Assembly: GCF_900090225.1 (NCBI RefSeq)
Contig: NZ_FMHY01000002.1
Span: 3,844,001 to 3,908,000, forward strand
DNA length: 64,000 bases
Source of the DNA: Micromonospora eburnea
Lineage (GTDB): Bacteria > Actinomycetota > Actinomycetes > Mycobacteriales > Micromonosporaceae
Reading direction: 5' to 3'
Shown: piece after piece, positions 1-9,590 of the stretch
Position numbering within the stretch: position 1 is the stretch's first letter
Layout of the letters: each line of letters starts with the position of its first letter
Program-made: the position numbers and the translations under genes
Notes under the pieces: model-generated
Database searches by the model: none
What the model was told of the DNA's origin: nothing
The model's input: only the letters and a program-made list of their open reading frames with translations

Positions 1-2409
1 CGGCACCGGCTCCAACCGATCGGTGAGCACGTACATGGTGGTGTTGACGATGGGCACGCCGAGCGGCACGAGCTCGGTGGTCGGTGGCTCGCTGATCGGC
101 TGCCCCGAGTTGCCGATGGTGATCTCGGTGGGGCCGTACTCGGTGGCCACCTTCGTCCCGTCCGGGCCGGCCAGCTCCAGCCAGCGGGCCGCCAGCGCCT
201 CGGTGAACGAGTCCCCCGCCGCGATGACCATGCCGGCCAGGTTCCGAGCCTGCTCGGCGGTGAGCTGCCAGGTGAGCAGGTCCAGATGGCCGGGGGTCAT
301 CTTGATGAAGCTGTACGGCGCCCCGTCGAGCAGGCACGCGCCGAGGTCGGCCGTGTCCAGCGGCTCGGGCAGCAGGTGGACCGGTTCCCCGGTGATCAGC
401 GGAGTGAAGATGTCCGGAATGCCCAGGTCGAAGGAAATGGATGAGAAGACCGGAGCGCCGCCCGGACCGTGCGCGGCGTACGCGTCGACCGTCCAGAGCA
501 GATAGTTGGCCAGGCCGGCGTGCGGCACCATCACCCCCTTCGGACGGCCGGTGGAGCCGGAGGTGAAGATGACGTACGCGAGCTGCGCCGGGTCGATCGG
601 CACGTCGACCGGGGTGTCCGGGCGGGCCGCGAGAGCCGCCGCGTCGGTGTCGACCAGGACCAGGGTGCCGTCGTACAGCTCGGTGAGCGTGGGCCGCTGC
701 ACGGTGGAGGTGACCACCACCCGGACATCGGCGGCGTCGAGCATGTGCCGCAGCCGCTCCGGCGGCAGTTTCGGGTCCAACGGCAGGTAGCCGGCCCCGG
801 TCTGCCAGACGCCGAGCAGCGCGGGGATCAGGTCCGGCGTCCGGCCCAGGCAGACCCCGACCAGGGTGTCCCGGCCGGCCCCCAGATCGAGCAGGTGGTG
901 GGTGAGCTGGTTGGCCCGCCGCATCAGCTCCCGGTAGGTGAGCCGGACCTCGCCGACCCGCACCGCGACCCGGTCCGGGGTGGCCGTCGCCTGGGCCCGG
1001 ATCAGGTCCACCACGGTCACCCCGCCCCGGTCCGCGGTCCCGGCGACCGCCCAGTCGACCAGCACCGCGCGCCGCTCGTCGGCCGGCAGCCGGGCGCCCC
1101 GGGCGTCACCGTCCGGATCGGCGGCCATCGCCACCAGCACCTCCCGGTACAGGGCGGCGAGCCGGCCGGCGTACCCCGGGTCGACGGTCTCCTTGACGGC
1201 GCGCAGCCGCAGCCGGCCGGGGGCGGCGGTGACCCGCAGGCCGTACGCCGCCCGCTCGGCGGGCAGGCCCGGGACCGGCTCGCCGGGGGTGTCGGCGGCG
1301 GCGTCCCACTCGAAGAGGGCGTGCTGCCGCTGCCCGTCCCCGGCGGCGGACGGCCGGTACGCGTGCCGGTGGGTCCAGGCGGCCCGCTCCGCCTCGGCGA
1401 CCCGGGTGACGAGCCGACGCCAGGTCGCCGCGCCGGTGACCATCGGCACGGGCAGGGTGAACCGGTGCAGCAGCCGTTCGCAGTCGGTGCCGGCCGACTC
1501 CAACCGCCCGTACGGGGCGAGGGTCGCCTCGGTGTGCCCGGCCGGTTCGGCGCTGAGCATGCCGAGCACCGTCTGGTGGGCGGCGAGCAGCACCGTGGAC
1601 AGCGGTACGCCGGCCGCCCCGGCGAGCGTGGCCAGACCGGCGGCCAGGTCGGCGAACTCGACGGTCAGCTCGGTGCTGCCCGGCTCGCCGCCCCAGCCGC
1701 CCGGCAGGGCGAACGCGGTGCCCGCCAGCAGCCGGGTCCAGTAATCCGCGCCGTCGAAGTCGGCGGCGGCGTCTAGCCCGGCGGCCACGCAGGGCGCGTG
1801 CCGGGTGCCGGCGACGGCCCGGTCCACGTCGGCGGCGTGATAGGCGCGGAGCAGTTCGGCGAGGATGCCGGACAGGTCCACCACCGAGGTCAGCGCCCGG
1901 GGTGCGGCGACGACCGGCGTCCAGCTCCGCTCGGTTTCCAGGACCACGGTCAGCCGCAGCGGCCCGGGGCTGGCCGGGTCGAACGGGGTGGCCCGCTCGG
2001 TCGCCAGCAGCGTGCCGAACATCGCCTCCCGCTTGGCCTCGTCCACGCTGCGGTGGTCGTGCTCGGCAACCGGAATCGGGGCGTCCGGGTGCACCAGGTA
2101 CACCGGCTCGGTGCCGCTGGACACGTCGACCGAGGTACGGAGGACTTCGTGGGCGCGCACCACGGCCCGTACCGCCGAGGCGAAGCGCTCCGGCGAGAAC
2201 GGGGCCGGGTCGGTGACCCGCCGGCCGTCCAGGTCGACCTCGGCGAAGGCGGGCTCCTCCTCGACCAGCTCGGCCTGCGCCTCGGGCAGCGGGTAGGCGT
2301 CCCGGGCACCGGCCGGAACGATCTTCCGGTCCCGGGGGCTGAGCAACGTGAACGGCTCGATGTCGCTCTCGTCCGGCTGCTCGCTGGTCACCGAATCGAG
2401 CGTGGTCAT
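1..2409 (-). CDS. NRPS, C-like domain + Asn-type adenylation domain (truncated at window edge)
   Basis: 803 codons are open from ATG 2409 (GGAGGAG just upstream) to base 1, so the C-terminus lies outside. Residues 1 to about 430 are condensation-like (DAYPL near 38-42), but the catalytic HHxxxDG is absent: the equivalent stretch around residues 168-181 reads AAPRALTSVVDLSG. An adenylation domain follows, with TSGSTGRPKG near residue 615 and EYGPTE near the edge. Hand-read specificity residues are D-L-P-K-I-A-E-I-G, closest to Asn-type codes (DLTK..E.G); position 239 (P) is atypical, so Asn is inferred, not proven. The upstream NRPS ends in a catalytic C domain, so that domain probably forms the bond to this module while the C-like domain plays a structural or recruiting role. 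Last visible gene of the operon, 32 bp after the thioesterase. Confidence 0.88.
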   Translation of the reverse strand, partial: MTTLDSVTSEQPDESDIEPFTLLSPRDRKIVPAGARDAYPLPEAQAELVEEEPAFAEVDLDGRRVTDPAPFSPERFASAVRAVVRAHEVLRTSVDVSSGTEPVYLVHPDAPIPVAEHDHRSVDEAKREAMFGTLLATERATPFDPASPGPLRLTVVLETERSWTPVVAAPRALTSVVDLSGILAELLRAYHAADVDRAVAGTRHAPCVAAGLDAAADFDGADYWTRLLAGTAFALPGGWGGEPGSTELTVEFADLAAGLATLAGAAGVPLSTVLLAAHQTVLGMLSAEPAGHTEATLAPYGRLESAGTDCERLLHRFTLPVPMVTGAATWRRLVTRVAEAERAAWTHRHAYRPSAAGDGQRQHALFEWDAAADTPGEPVPGLPAERAAYGLRVTAAPGRLRLRAVKETVDPGYAGRLAALYREVLVAMAADPDGDARGARLPADERRAVLVDWAVAGTADRGGVTVVDLIRAQATATPDRVAVRVGEVRLTYRELMRRANQLTHHLLDLGAGRDTLVGVCLGRTPDLIPALLGVWQTGAGYLPLDPKLPPERLRHMLDAADVRVVVTSTVQRPTLTELYDGTLVLVDTDAAALAARPDTPVDVPIDPAQLAYVIFTSGSTGRPKGVMVPHAGLANYLLWTVDAYAAHGPGGAPVFSSISFDLGIPDIFTPLITGEPVHLLPEPLDTADLGACLLDGAPYSFIKMTPGHLDLLTWQLTAEQARNLAGMVIAAGDSFTEALAARWLELAGPDGTKVATEYGPTEITIGNSGQPISEPPTTELVPLGVPIVNTTMYVLTDRLEPVP

Positions 2410-2441
2410 GTCTCCTCCTGGAGATCCGGGTGCGGTGAGCG

Positions 2442-3212
2442 TCACTGGGGCAGCCGGGCCGGCCCGGCGAGGGCCGTCGCGCCGGAGTCCCGCAGCACTG
2501 TCGACATCAGGTCGGCGGTGGCGCCGTGCAGAAAGAAGTGGTCGCCGGGGAAGAGGCACAGCCGGGAACCGGCCGAGGTGTGCCGCTGCCAACCGCCGAG
2601 CGCCTTCGGCGGCACTATCCGGTCCGCCCGGCCACCGAGCACGGTCAGTGGCACCGACAGTGGCGCCTCGCTGCGGTACTCGTACGTCTCCAGGACCGCG
2701 AAGTCGGCCCGGAGCACGGGCAGCATCAGCTCCATCAGCTCGACGTTGTCCAGCAGGCCCGGGGGTGTGCCGCCCAGCTCCGCCAGGCGCCGGCGGATCT
2801 CGTCGTCGGTGGCGCAGTGCAGCAGCGGCCGGGTCGGTGCGGTACCCGGCGACGCGGCGGCGGAGACGAAGACGTGCGCGGGCTGGCGGACCGGGCGGCG
2901 GCGCAGCGCCCGGGCCAGCTCGAACGCCAGCAACCCGCCCATGCTGTGCCCGAAGAGGGCGTACGGGCGGTCGAGCGCGTCGGTCAGCGCGTCCGCCAGG
3001 GACCGGATCAGCGGAGCGACCCGCCGGAACGGCGCCTCCCGCAGCCGGGTGCCCCGGCCGGGCGGTTCCAGCGCCAACACCTGCACCCCGGCCGGAGCCG
3101 CCTCCTGCCAGGCCCGGTAGACCGCCGCGCCACCCCCGGCGTACGGCAGGCAGAAGAGCCGGAAGTCAGCTTCCGGACTCAACTCCCGGCCGGCCAGCCA
3201 CCGCCTGTCCAC
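2442..3212 (-). CDS. type II thioesterase of the PKS/NRPS cluster
   Basis: 256-residue alpha/beta hydrolase of the normal TEII length. It has the N-terminal LFCLPYAGGG oxyanion-hole segment, nucleophile motif GHSMGG, and a C-terminal GDHFF with the expected catalytic His. TEIIs act in trans to remove misprimed or stalled acyl groups from carrier domains. The GTG start at 3212 is chosen because AGGAGGAG lies about 9 bases upstream. This start is inside the last codons of the ABC transporter gene, a 47-bp overlap that suggests translational coupling. It precedes the truncated NRPS by 32 bp in the same operon. Confidence in family is high; its substrates are inferred from context. Confidence 0.93.
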   Translation of the reverse strand: MDRRWLAGRELSPEADFRLFCLPYAGGGAAVYRAWQEAAPAGVQVLALEPPGRGTRLREAPFRRVAPLIRSLADALTDALDRPYALFGHSMGGLLAFELARALRRRPVRQPAHVFVSAAASPGTAPTRPLLHCATDDEIRRRLAELGGTPPGLLDNVELMELMLPVLRADFAVLETYEYRSEAPLSVPLTVLGGRADRIVPPKALGGWQRHTSAGSRLCLFPGDHFFLHGATADLMSTVLRDSGATALAGPARLPQ

Positions 3213-4908
3213 CCGACATCTCCTCCTCTCTGATCTGGCCGTAGTCGAGCCGGACGAGCCGGTCGGCGGCGTGGAAGTACCGGTCGTCGTGGCTGATCAC
3301 CACGACTGCCTTGTCCCGGTCCCGCAGCTCCGGCAGCAGCTCGCGGTAGAAGAAGTCCTTGAACGTCGGGTCCTGGTCGGCCGCCCACTCGTCGAAGAGA
3401 TAGAAGGAGCGGTCCTCCAGGTACGCGACGAGCAGGGCCAGTCGCTTGCGCTGCCCGAGGGAGAGCGCGGTGGTGGAGAACCGGTCCCCGGTGATCCGTA
3501 CCTTGTGGTCGAGTTGCAGGCGGCGCAGGTAGTGCTGGGCCCGCTCGGCCCGGTCGGCCGGGAGCCCGAGCAGGCTGTCGAAGAGGTGGAAGTCGGAGAA
3601 GACCGCGGAGAAGAGGTTGCGGTAGTCCTCTCGGTTGGCCGTGGTGACCTCGGTGCCGTCCACCTGGACCACCCCCGCCTCCGGCGGGTAGAGGCTGGTC
3701 AGCACCTTGGCCAGGGTGGTCTTGCCGCTGCCGTTGGCGCCGACGACGAACAGGATCTCGCCCCGGCGGAACTCGAAGTCCAGCGGGCCGAGCACGAACT
3801 CCTCCCCGGTGGGGCCGGGGTAGACGTGGCTGACCCCGCGGAAGGAGATGGTGCGCCAGCCGGCGAACCGGTTGGTGGCCGCCGACGACGTCCCGGTCGC
3901 GGGAGCCTGCGCGGGCACCCCGGCCGGCCGGACGGCGTCACCCGGACCGGCGGCCGGCGGCGGGCCGGCGGGCTCCCCGGCGACGGGCTTCAGCGCGGCG
4001 AGCCGCTCCTCGATCGTGGCCAGGGCCACCGAGGCCCGGCCCAGAGCCGGGAACCAGACGAGAACGCCCTGGAGGCTGGAGACGGCGAAGAGCAGGATGA
4101 GTACGCAGGCCGCCAGCGTCTGGCCGGTGAGGGCGAACCAGGCGGGGAAGGCGAACAGCAGCAGGCCGATGAAGGTGAAGAACACGCCCTGCCCGCCACC
4201 GGTGGCTCCCTCGTAGACGGAGAGACCGACGACGCTGTGCCGGCGGTAGGCGAGTGCGGTGCGCTCCAGCTCCTGCTCGACCAGGGCGGTACGCCGGTCC
4301 CGGTTGAGCTTCAGCTCCTTGATGCCCTCGGTGACCGAGCGGAAGTGGCCGAACAGCACGTCCTGTTCCCGGCGGGCCGCCTTGAGCGCGCCGAGGCCCG
4401 TGGCGGACATGAGCAGGTAGAGCAGCACGCCGACGACGACCGTGCCGCCGGTGGCCAGGGCCACCACCGGGGAGACGATCACCAGGTAGGCGATCGCCAC
4501 CACCACGAACGCGGCACCGGAGCAGATGCCCGGCAGGCCGGGCAGCGCGTCGGCGATCACCACCACGTCGTCGGAGAGCGCCGAGTAGAGCCGGGCGGTG
4601 CCGGTCTTCTCGACGGTCCGCAGCGGAGCGCCCAGGATGCCGTCGATCAGGCGCCGGCGCAGGTGGTAGATCGCCCCCTGGGAAAGCCGGTACAGCATGG
4701 CCTGGGAGACGAACCTGGTCAGCAGGGTGGCCAGGCAGAGCGCCACGTATCCCCAGATCAGCCGGGCCGTGGGAGCACCGTCGGCATCCAGGGCCAGGTT
4801 GACCATGGCGATGAAGGCGGCGCCGGTGCCACCGCTGACGATGCCCGCCACGATGGCCAGCAGGAACGGGCCCCGGCGGTAGCGCAGCAGGTAGGCGAAG
4901 AGGCTCAC
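3166..4908 (-). CDS. ABC exporter of the cyclic-peptide (SyrD/PvdE) type
   Basis: 580 residues, with an N-terminal membrane domain of several hydrophobic segments (about residues 1-300) fused to a nucleotide-binding domain. Visible motifs are Walker A GANGSGKTT (near 390), signature LSLGQ (near 483) and Walker B LFDEWAADQDP (near 504). The FDEWAADQDP form is typical of siderophore/lipopeptide exporters such as PvdE and SyrD. It is a half-transporter expected to dimerise and export the cluster product or a precursor across the membrane. The GTG start at 4908 shares GTGA with the stop of the preceding NRPS; the longer open frame upstream lies antisense-free but out of frame with that NRPS and was not used. 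A Pro/Ala/Gly-rich linker (about 300-355) separates the two halves. Confidence 0.92.
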   Translation of the reverse strand: MSLFAYLLRYRRGPFLLAIVAGIVSGGTGAAFIAMVNLALDADGAPTARLIWGYVALCLATLLTRFVSQAMLYRLSQGAIYHLRRRLIDGILGAPLRTVEKTGTARLYSALSDDVVVIADALPGLPGICSGAAFVVVAIAYLVIVSPVVALATGGTVVVGVLLYLLMSATGLGALKAARREQDVLFGHFRSVTEGIKELKLNRDRRTALVEQELERTALAYRRHSVVGLSVYEGATGGGQGVFFTFIGLLLFAFPAWFALTGQTLAACVLILLFAVSSLQGVLVWFPALGRASVALATIEERLAALKPVAGEPAGPPPAAGPGDAVRPAGVPAQAPATGTSSAATNRFAGWRTISFRGVSHVYPGPTGEEFVLGPLDFEFRRGEILFVVGANGSGKTTLAKVLTSLYPPEAGVVQVDGTEVTTANREDYRNLFSAVFSDFHLFDSLLGLPADRAERAQHYLRRLQLDHKVRITGDRFSTTALSLGQRKRLALLVAYLEDRSFYLFDEWAADQDPTFKDFFYRELLPELRDRDKAVVVISHDDRYFHAADRLVRLDYGQIREEEMSGGQAVAGRPGVESGS

Positions 4909-7900
4909 GCCGGCACCTCCCGCAGCCGGGCGCGGAGGCCGGCCAGCGCGGCGGCCGGGTCGTCGGCCAGCCAGCCGAGCAGTTGGTCCCAGCGGCGCAT
5001 CATCAGGTCCAGGACCCGCGCGTCGAACACGTCGGTGGAGTAGAGCCAGGTGCCCAGCAGCTCCGTCCCCCGCTCCCGCATGATCAGGGCGAGATCGACC
5101 TCCGCCGGCTTGAGATTGCTGCCGAGTACCTCGGAGAAGACGTAGTCGTCGCCGACCTCCAGCGAGCGCACCTGCAACCCGGGCAGCGTCAGCTCCGGCA
5201 CCTCGGCGTTGAGCAGGTTGAACAGGACGCGGGTCGGGTCGCCGGCCGATCCGGCGCCGGTGACCATCCACAGCGGTGCGCCCCGGTGCGCGTACGCGTC
5301 CAGGGTCCGGTCGCGGACCTGGCCGACCAGTTCCCGGAAGGTCGACGCGGCGGCCAGGTCGGCCCGGACCACCAGCGGGTTGACGAACCAGCCGACCAGC
5401 TCCGCCGTCTCCGGCCGTTCCCGGCCCGCCTCGGGGAAGCCGACCGGGATGTCGTCCCGCCCGGAGAATGCCGCGAGCAGGAGGTCGTACGCGGCCAGCA
5501 ACACCATGAAGAGGCTGGCCCCCTCCCCCTCCGCGAGCCGACGCAGCCTCCCGGTGACCGCCGGGTCGACCCGGAACGCCCGGGTGAAGCCGCTGGCGAC
5601 CGGGTCAGTGCCGGTTCCCGTGGACATCCGTTGCAGGGTCAACGCGGGAGGCAGGTCGGCCAGCGTGTGCCGCCAGTGGTCCAGGTGGACGTCCAGCGCC
5701 CCGGCGGCGAGCTGCTGCCGTTGCCAGGCCGCCACGTCCGGATACTGCACGGCCAGCGCCGGCAGCCGCGGCTCCCGGCCGGTGGTGTGGGCCGTGTAGT
5801 GCTCGGCCAGGTCCCGCACCAGCACCCCGTACGACCAGTTGTCGGTGGCCAGGTGGTGGATGGTGAGCACCAGCGCGTGCTCGTCCGCGCCGAGCCGGGC
5901 CAGCAGGCCGCGCACCAGCGGCTCCGCGTCGATCCGGAACGGTCGCCGCCCCTGTTCCTCGATGAGGGCGCGGAGCCGGCCGGGCTGCTCGGCCGGGTCG
6001 ACGTCGCGCAGGTCCACCGTGTCCAGCGGCCAGCTTCCGGCCGGGTCGACCCGCTGCGCCGGCCCGTGCGGACCGTCGACGATCCGGGTACGCAGCGCCT
6101 CGTGCCGGGCCACGATGTCGTCCAGGCTGCGGCGCAGCGCGGACTCGTCGAGCGGCCCGGTCAGCCGCACCGCGGTGACCACGTTGTGGATCGGGTCCAC
6201 CGGGCCGAGCGGGTGGTGCCGGATCAGGTGCTCCTGGGAGAAGGAGAGCGGCAGGTCGCCGTCCCGGTCGACCCGGGGGATCGGCGCCGGCCCGGCGTCC
6301 GCACCGGCCCGGCGGTGCCGGACCTGCTCGGCCAGCCAGCCGACCGTCGGGTTGCCGAAGAGCTCGCGCAGCGGCAGCCGCACGCCGTACCGGGCGTCGA
6401 TCTGCCCGGCGAGCTTGGTGGCGAGCAGCGAGTGCCCACCGAGGGAGAAGAAGTTGTCGCTCGGCCCGACCTCGTCGATGCCGAGCAGCTCCCGCCAGAT
6501 GTCGGCGATCCCCTGCTCGACCTCGTCCCCGAGGGCCGGGCGCCCGGCCGGCGGCTCGACGGCGGCCGGGGCCGGCTCGGGCAGGGCGCTCCGGTCCACC
6601 GTGCCGGTCAGCGTCCGCGGCAGCTCGGGCAGCTCGACGTAAGCCGCGGGGACCAGGTGCTCCGGCAGCCGCTCCTGAAGGTACGCCGTCAGCTCCCCGG
6701 TGGTCGGGACCGCGTGCCCGGCGAGGTAGCCGACCAGTCGGGCGTCCCGCCCCTCGCCCCGGGCCACCACGGCCGCCCCGGTGACGCCGGGATGCCCGGC
6801 CAGGGTGGCCTCGACCAGGTCCAGGTCGACCGGGAAGCCGCGCAGCCGCAGCCGCCGGTCCCGGTGCCCGAGGTGCTCGACCGTCCCGTCGGCGCGTACC
6901 CGGCCCAGTTCACCGGTGCGTAGCAGCCGCGCGCCGGGTTCCGTGGCGAACGGGTCCGGCACCAGATACGCGGTGACCGGGCCGGCCGGGACCACCGCTC
7001 CCCCGACGTGCAACTCGCCGACCACGCCGACCGGGACCGGCTGGCCGGCCCGGTCCAGAACGTGCACCCTGGTGCCGGGCACCGGCCGGCCGACCGGCAC
7101 CGGCGGCCGGACCCCGCCGGCGTCCACGGTGTCCGGTTCGGTCGGCTCGCCGTCGACGGCGCAGCGGTGGGCGGTGACCGGCGCGGCCACGTCCACCGGC
7201 ACGAGCAGGTTGTGCAGGGCCGCCGGGCAACGCTCGGCGAAGCGGGCCACCACCTCCCGGGTCAACGGCGCGCCCGCGCAGAGCACGTGCCGCAGCGCCG
7301 TGCAGCGCTCGACCCCGCGCTGGTCGAGCAACTCGGCCAGCAGGTCGGGCACGAAGCAGGCCACGGTGACCCGTTCCGCGCGGATCAGGCTCACCAGGTG
7401 CCGGGCGTCCCGGTGCCCGCCGGGTCGGGCCAGCACCACGGTCGCGCCCGCCAGCAGCGGGGCGTACAGCTCCCACACGGCCGAGGCGGCCGAGGCGGGG
7501 GCCTGCTGGAGCACCCGGTCGTCCGCGGTCAGCCCGACCGCGTCCCGCAGCCAGCGCAGCCGGTCGCGCAGCGCGTCATGGCGGTGCACGCTGATCCGCG
7601 GTGGGGCCGAGGGTTCGGCCGGGTAGCTGACGTAGGCGAGGTCGCCGCCGGCCACCGGGGCCGCCGGGGCGTCGGGGCCGGCGCCCGCCACGGTCGGGTC
7701 GGCGGACGGGTCGTCCACCAGGCAGGTCGGCCCGGCCCAGGGCAGCGCGTCGCCCTCGGACCGCCGGGCGAGCAGCAGCGCGACCCCGGCCGCCGCCAGC
7801 AACCCGGTGGCCCGGTCCGCCGGCAGTGCCGGATCCACGGGTACGACCACCCCACCGGCCCGCCACACCGCCAGCGGCGCGGCCACCAGCTCCACCGAGC

Positions 7901-9590
7901 GGCCCAGCCGGACACCGACCGGGGTGCCCCGGCGTACGCCCGCCCCCGCCAGCCGGCCGGCGAGCCCGTCGACCAGGGCGTCCAGCTCGCCGTAGCTGAC
8001 CGTACGGGAGCCGAACCGGACCGCCGGTGCGGTCGGGTCGCGGCGGACCGCCTCGGCGAAGGCGTCGACGACCAGCGGCAGCTCGGACCCGCCGGCCACG
8101 CCGGCATGGGCCGCTCCGGTGGCCAGGGCCAGCAGTTCGTCCCGCTCGACGCTGCCGACCAGCGGCAACGCCCCGATCGGGGTGTCCGGGTCGTCGAGCA
8201 GGCCGCGCAGCAGCCGGTGGAACATCCGCACGTAGCGCTCGGCCGTCTCGGCGTCGAAGAGATCGGTGCTGTACTCCAGCCGGCCCCAGATCGTCTCGCC
8301 GTCCTCGAACAGATCCAGCAGCAGGTCGAACTCGGCCTTGCGGGCGTCGAGCGAGACCGGCTCGACCCGGACCGGCCCGTCGTGCCAGGCCGGGAAGGGC
8401 ACGTTCTGGTACGAGAAGAGCACCTGGAAGACCGGCGTGCTGGCCGCCGAGCGCTCCGGCTGCAACTGCTCGACCAGCCGCTCGAACGGGATGCCCTGGT
8501 GGTCGTACGCGGCCAGGCAGACCGCGCTGACCCGGCGCAGCAGCTCCCGGAAGGACGGGTCGCCGCGCAGGTCGGTACGGAGCGCGAGGGTGTTCATGAA
8601 GAGGCCGATCAGCGGTTCCAGCTCGACCAGTCGCCGGTTGGCCACCGGGGAGCCGACCACGATCTCCTCGTCACCGGTGAGCCGGTGCAGCAACACCTTG
8701 AAGGCGGCGCCCAGCACCATGAAGAGAGTGGCGTTCTCCTCCCGGGACAGCGCGCGCAGCCGGGTCACCACGGCAGGCGGGATCTCCACCGGCACCGAGT
8801 CGCCCCGGTAGCTCTTCTCCCTCGGTCGGGGCCGGTCGCCGACCAGGCCGATCTCCGGTGGGGCGCCGCCGAGCTGGCCGGTCCAGTACGCCAGGTCCGC
8901 CGCCCACGCCTCCTGGGCGGCCGGCTCCTGCTGCCAGTGGGCGAAGTCGGCGTACTGCACCGGCAACTCGGGCAGGTCGTCCGGCAGCCCGGTGACCAGG
9001 GCCCGGTAGCCGGCGATCAGCTCCCGCAGCAGCACCCCCATCGACCAGCGGTCGGAGACGAGGTGATGCAGCTGGAGCAGCACCCCGGTCCGCTGTGGAC
9101 CGAAGCGGAGCAGCCGGACCCGCAGCAGCGACCCGGTGGACAGGTCGAAGGGCTGGTTGATCAGCTCTTCCTCACGGCGGCGCAACTCGGCGTCGACCGC
9201 TTCCGGCGCCACCCCGGGCACGTCCTCGATCCGTACATCCGGGGGCAGCTCGGCGCGGACCTGCTGGTGCGGGCGGCCGTCCAGCTCGACGAAGACGGTC
9301 CGCAGCGACTCGTGCCGGCGGACCACCTCCGCGCAGGCCCGCGCGAAGAGGTCGGCGCGGAAGTCGCCGTGCACCCGCATCGCGGTGGAGATCACGTACG
9401 CGGAGGTGCGCGCGGCGAACTGCTCCAGGAACCAGATCCGGCTCTGCGAGAAGGTGAGCGGGACCGGGGCGTCCCGGTCCGTACGGGGCTGCACGGTGCG
9501 CGCCGGGGCGCGGTCGATGCCCTCCTCCTTGAGCAGGTTGCCCAGCAGCGCCAGCCGCTGCGCGGAGAGCGCGAACCGACCTCTCGTCAT
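4905..9590 (-). CDS. NRPS C-A*-PCP-C with a degenerate, probably inactive adenylation domain
   Basis: 1561 residues. C1 has HHLVSDRW (near 177). The adenylation-like region (about 490-985) has lost its active-site motifs: the A3 P-loop slot reads YPAEPSAPP instead of YTSGSTGKP, the A4 FDxS slot is ASAASAVWE, the A5 YGPTE slot is LLVPVDVA, A7 TGD is TGE, and the A10 lysine motif NGKVDR is TGTVDR. A carrier follows with intact LGGHSLL (Ser near 1052), then a second C domain with HHLATDNW (near 1247) that ends the protein. The reading frame is intact and carries no stops, so this is functional decay rather than a pseudogene. The ATG at 9590 overlaps the stop of the upstream mini-ORF (ATGA) and has GAGGTGG 5-7 bases upstream. 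The module may be skipped or loaded in trans. Confidence 0.92.
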   Translation of the reverse strand: MTRGRFALSAQRLALLGNLLKEEGIDRAPARTVQPRTDRDAPVPLTFSQSRIWFLEQFAARTSAYVISTAMRVHGDFRADLFARACAEVVRRHESLRTVFVELDGRPHQQVRAELPPDVRIEDVPGVAPEAVDAELRRREEELINQPFDLSTGSLLRVRLLRFGPQRTGVLLQLHHLVSDRWSMGVLLRELIAGYRALVTGLPDDLPELPVQYADFAHWQQEPAAQEAWAADLAYWTGQLGGAPPEIGLVGDRPRPREKSYRGDSVPVEIPPAVVTRLRALSREENATLFMVLGAAFKVLLHRLTGDEEIVVGSPVANRRLVELEPLIGLFMNTLALRTDLRGDPSFRELLRRVSAVCLAAYDHQGIPFERLVEQLQPERSAASTPVFQVLFSYQNVPFPAWHDGPVRVEPVSLDARKAEFDLLLDLFEDGETIWGRLEYSTDLFDAETAERYVRMFHRLLRGLLDDPDTPIGALPLVGSVERDELLALATGAAHAGVAGGSELPLVVDAFAEAVRRDPTAPAVRFGSRTVSYGELDALVDGLAGRLAGAGVRRGTPVGVRLGRSVELVAAPLAVWRAGGVVVPVDPALPADRATGLLAAAGVALLLARRSEGDALPWAGPTCLVDDPSADPTVAGAGPDAPAAPVAGGDLAYVSYPAEPSAPPRISVHRHDALRDRLRWLRDAVGLTADDRVLQQAPASAASAVWELYAPLLAGATVVLARPGGHRDARHLVSLIRAERVTVACFVPDLLAELLDQRGVERCTALRHVLCAGAPLTREVVARFAERCPAALHNLLVPVDVAAPVTAHRCAVDGEPTEPDTVDAGGVRPPVPVGRPVPGTRVHVLDRAGQPVPVGVVGELHVGGAVVPAGPVTAYLVPDPFATEPGARLLRTGELGRVRADGTVEHLGHRDRRLRLRGFPVDLDLVEATLAGHPGVTGAAVVARGEGRDARLVGYLAGHAVPTTGELTAYLQERLPEHLVPAAYVELPELPRTLTGTVDRSALPEPAPAAVEPPAGRPALGDEVEQGIADIWRELLGIDEVGPSDNFFSLGGHSLLATKLAGQIDARYGVRLPLRELFGNPTVGWLAEQVRHRRAGADAGPAPIPRVDRDGDLPLSFSQEHLIRHHPLGPVDPIHNVVTAVRLTGPLDESALRRSLDDIVARHEALRTRIVDGPHGPAQRVDPAGSWPLDTVDLRDVDPAEQPGRLRALIEEQGRRPFRIDAEPLVRGLLARLGADEHALVLTIHHLATDNWSYGVLVRDLAEHYTAHTTGREPRLPALAVQYPDVAAWQRQQLAAGALDVHLDHWRHTLADLPPALTLQRMSTGTGTDPVASGFTRAFRVDPAVTGRLRRLAEGEGASLFMVLLAAYDLLLAAFSGRDDIPVGFPEAGRERPETAELVGWFVNPLVVRADLAAASTFRELVGQVRDRTLDAYAHRGAPLWMVTGAGSAGDPTRVLFNLLNAEVPELTLPGLQVRSLEVGDDYVFSEVLGSNLKPAEVDLALIMRERGTELLGTWLYSTDVFDARVLDLMMRRWDQLLGWLADDPAAALAGLRARLREVPA

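Noticed and set aside
4905..9590. Calling the C-A*-PCP-C NRPS a pseudogene
   Set aside because: No stop or frameshift; start, ribosome-binding site, both C domains and the carrier are intact. Only the adenylation active site is lost.
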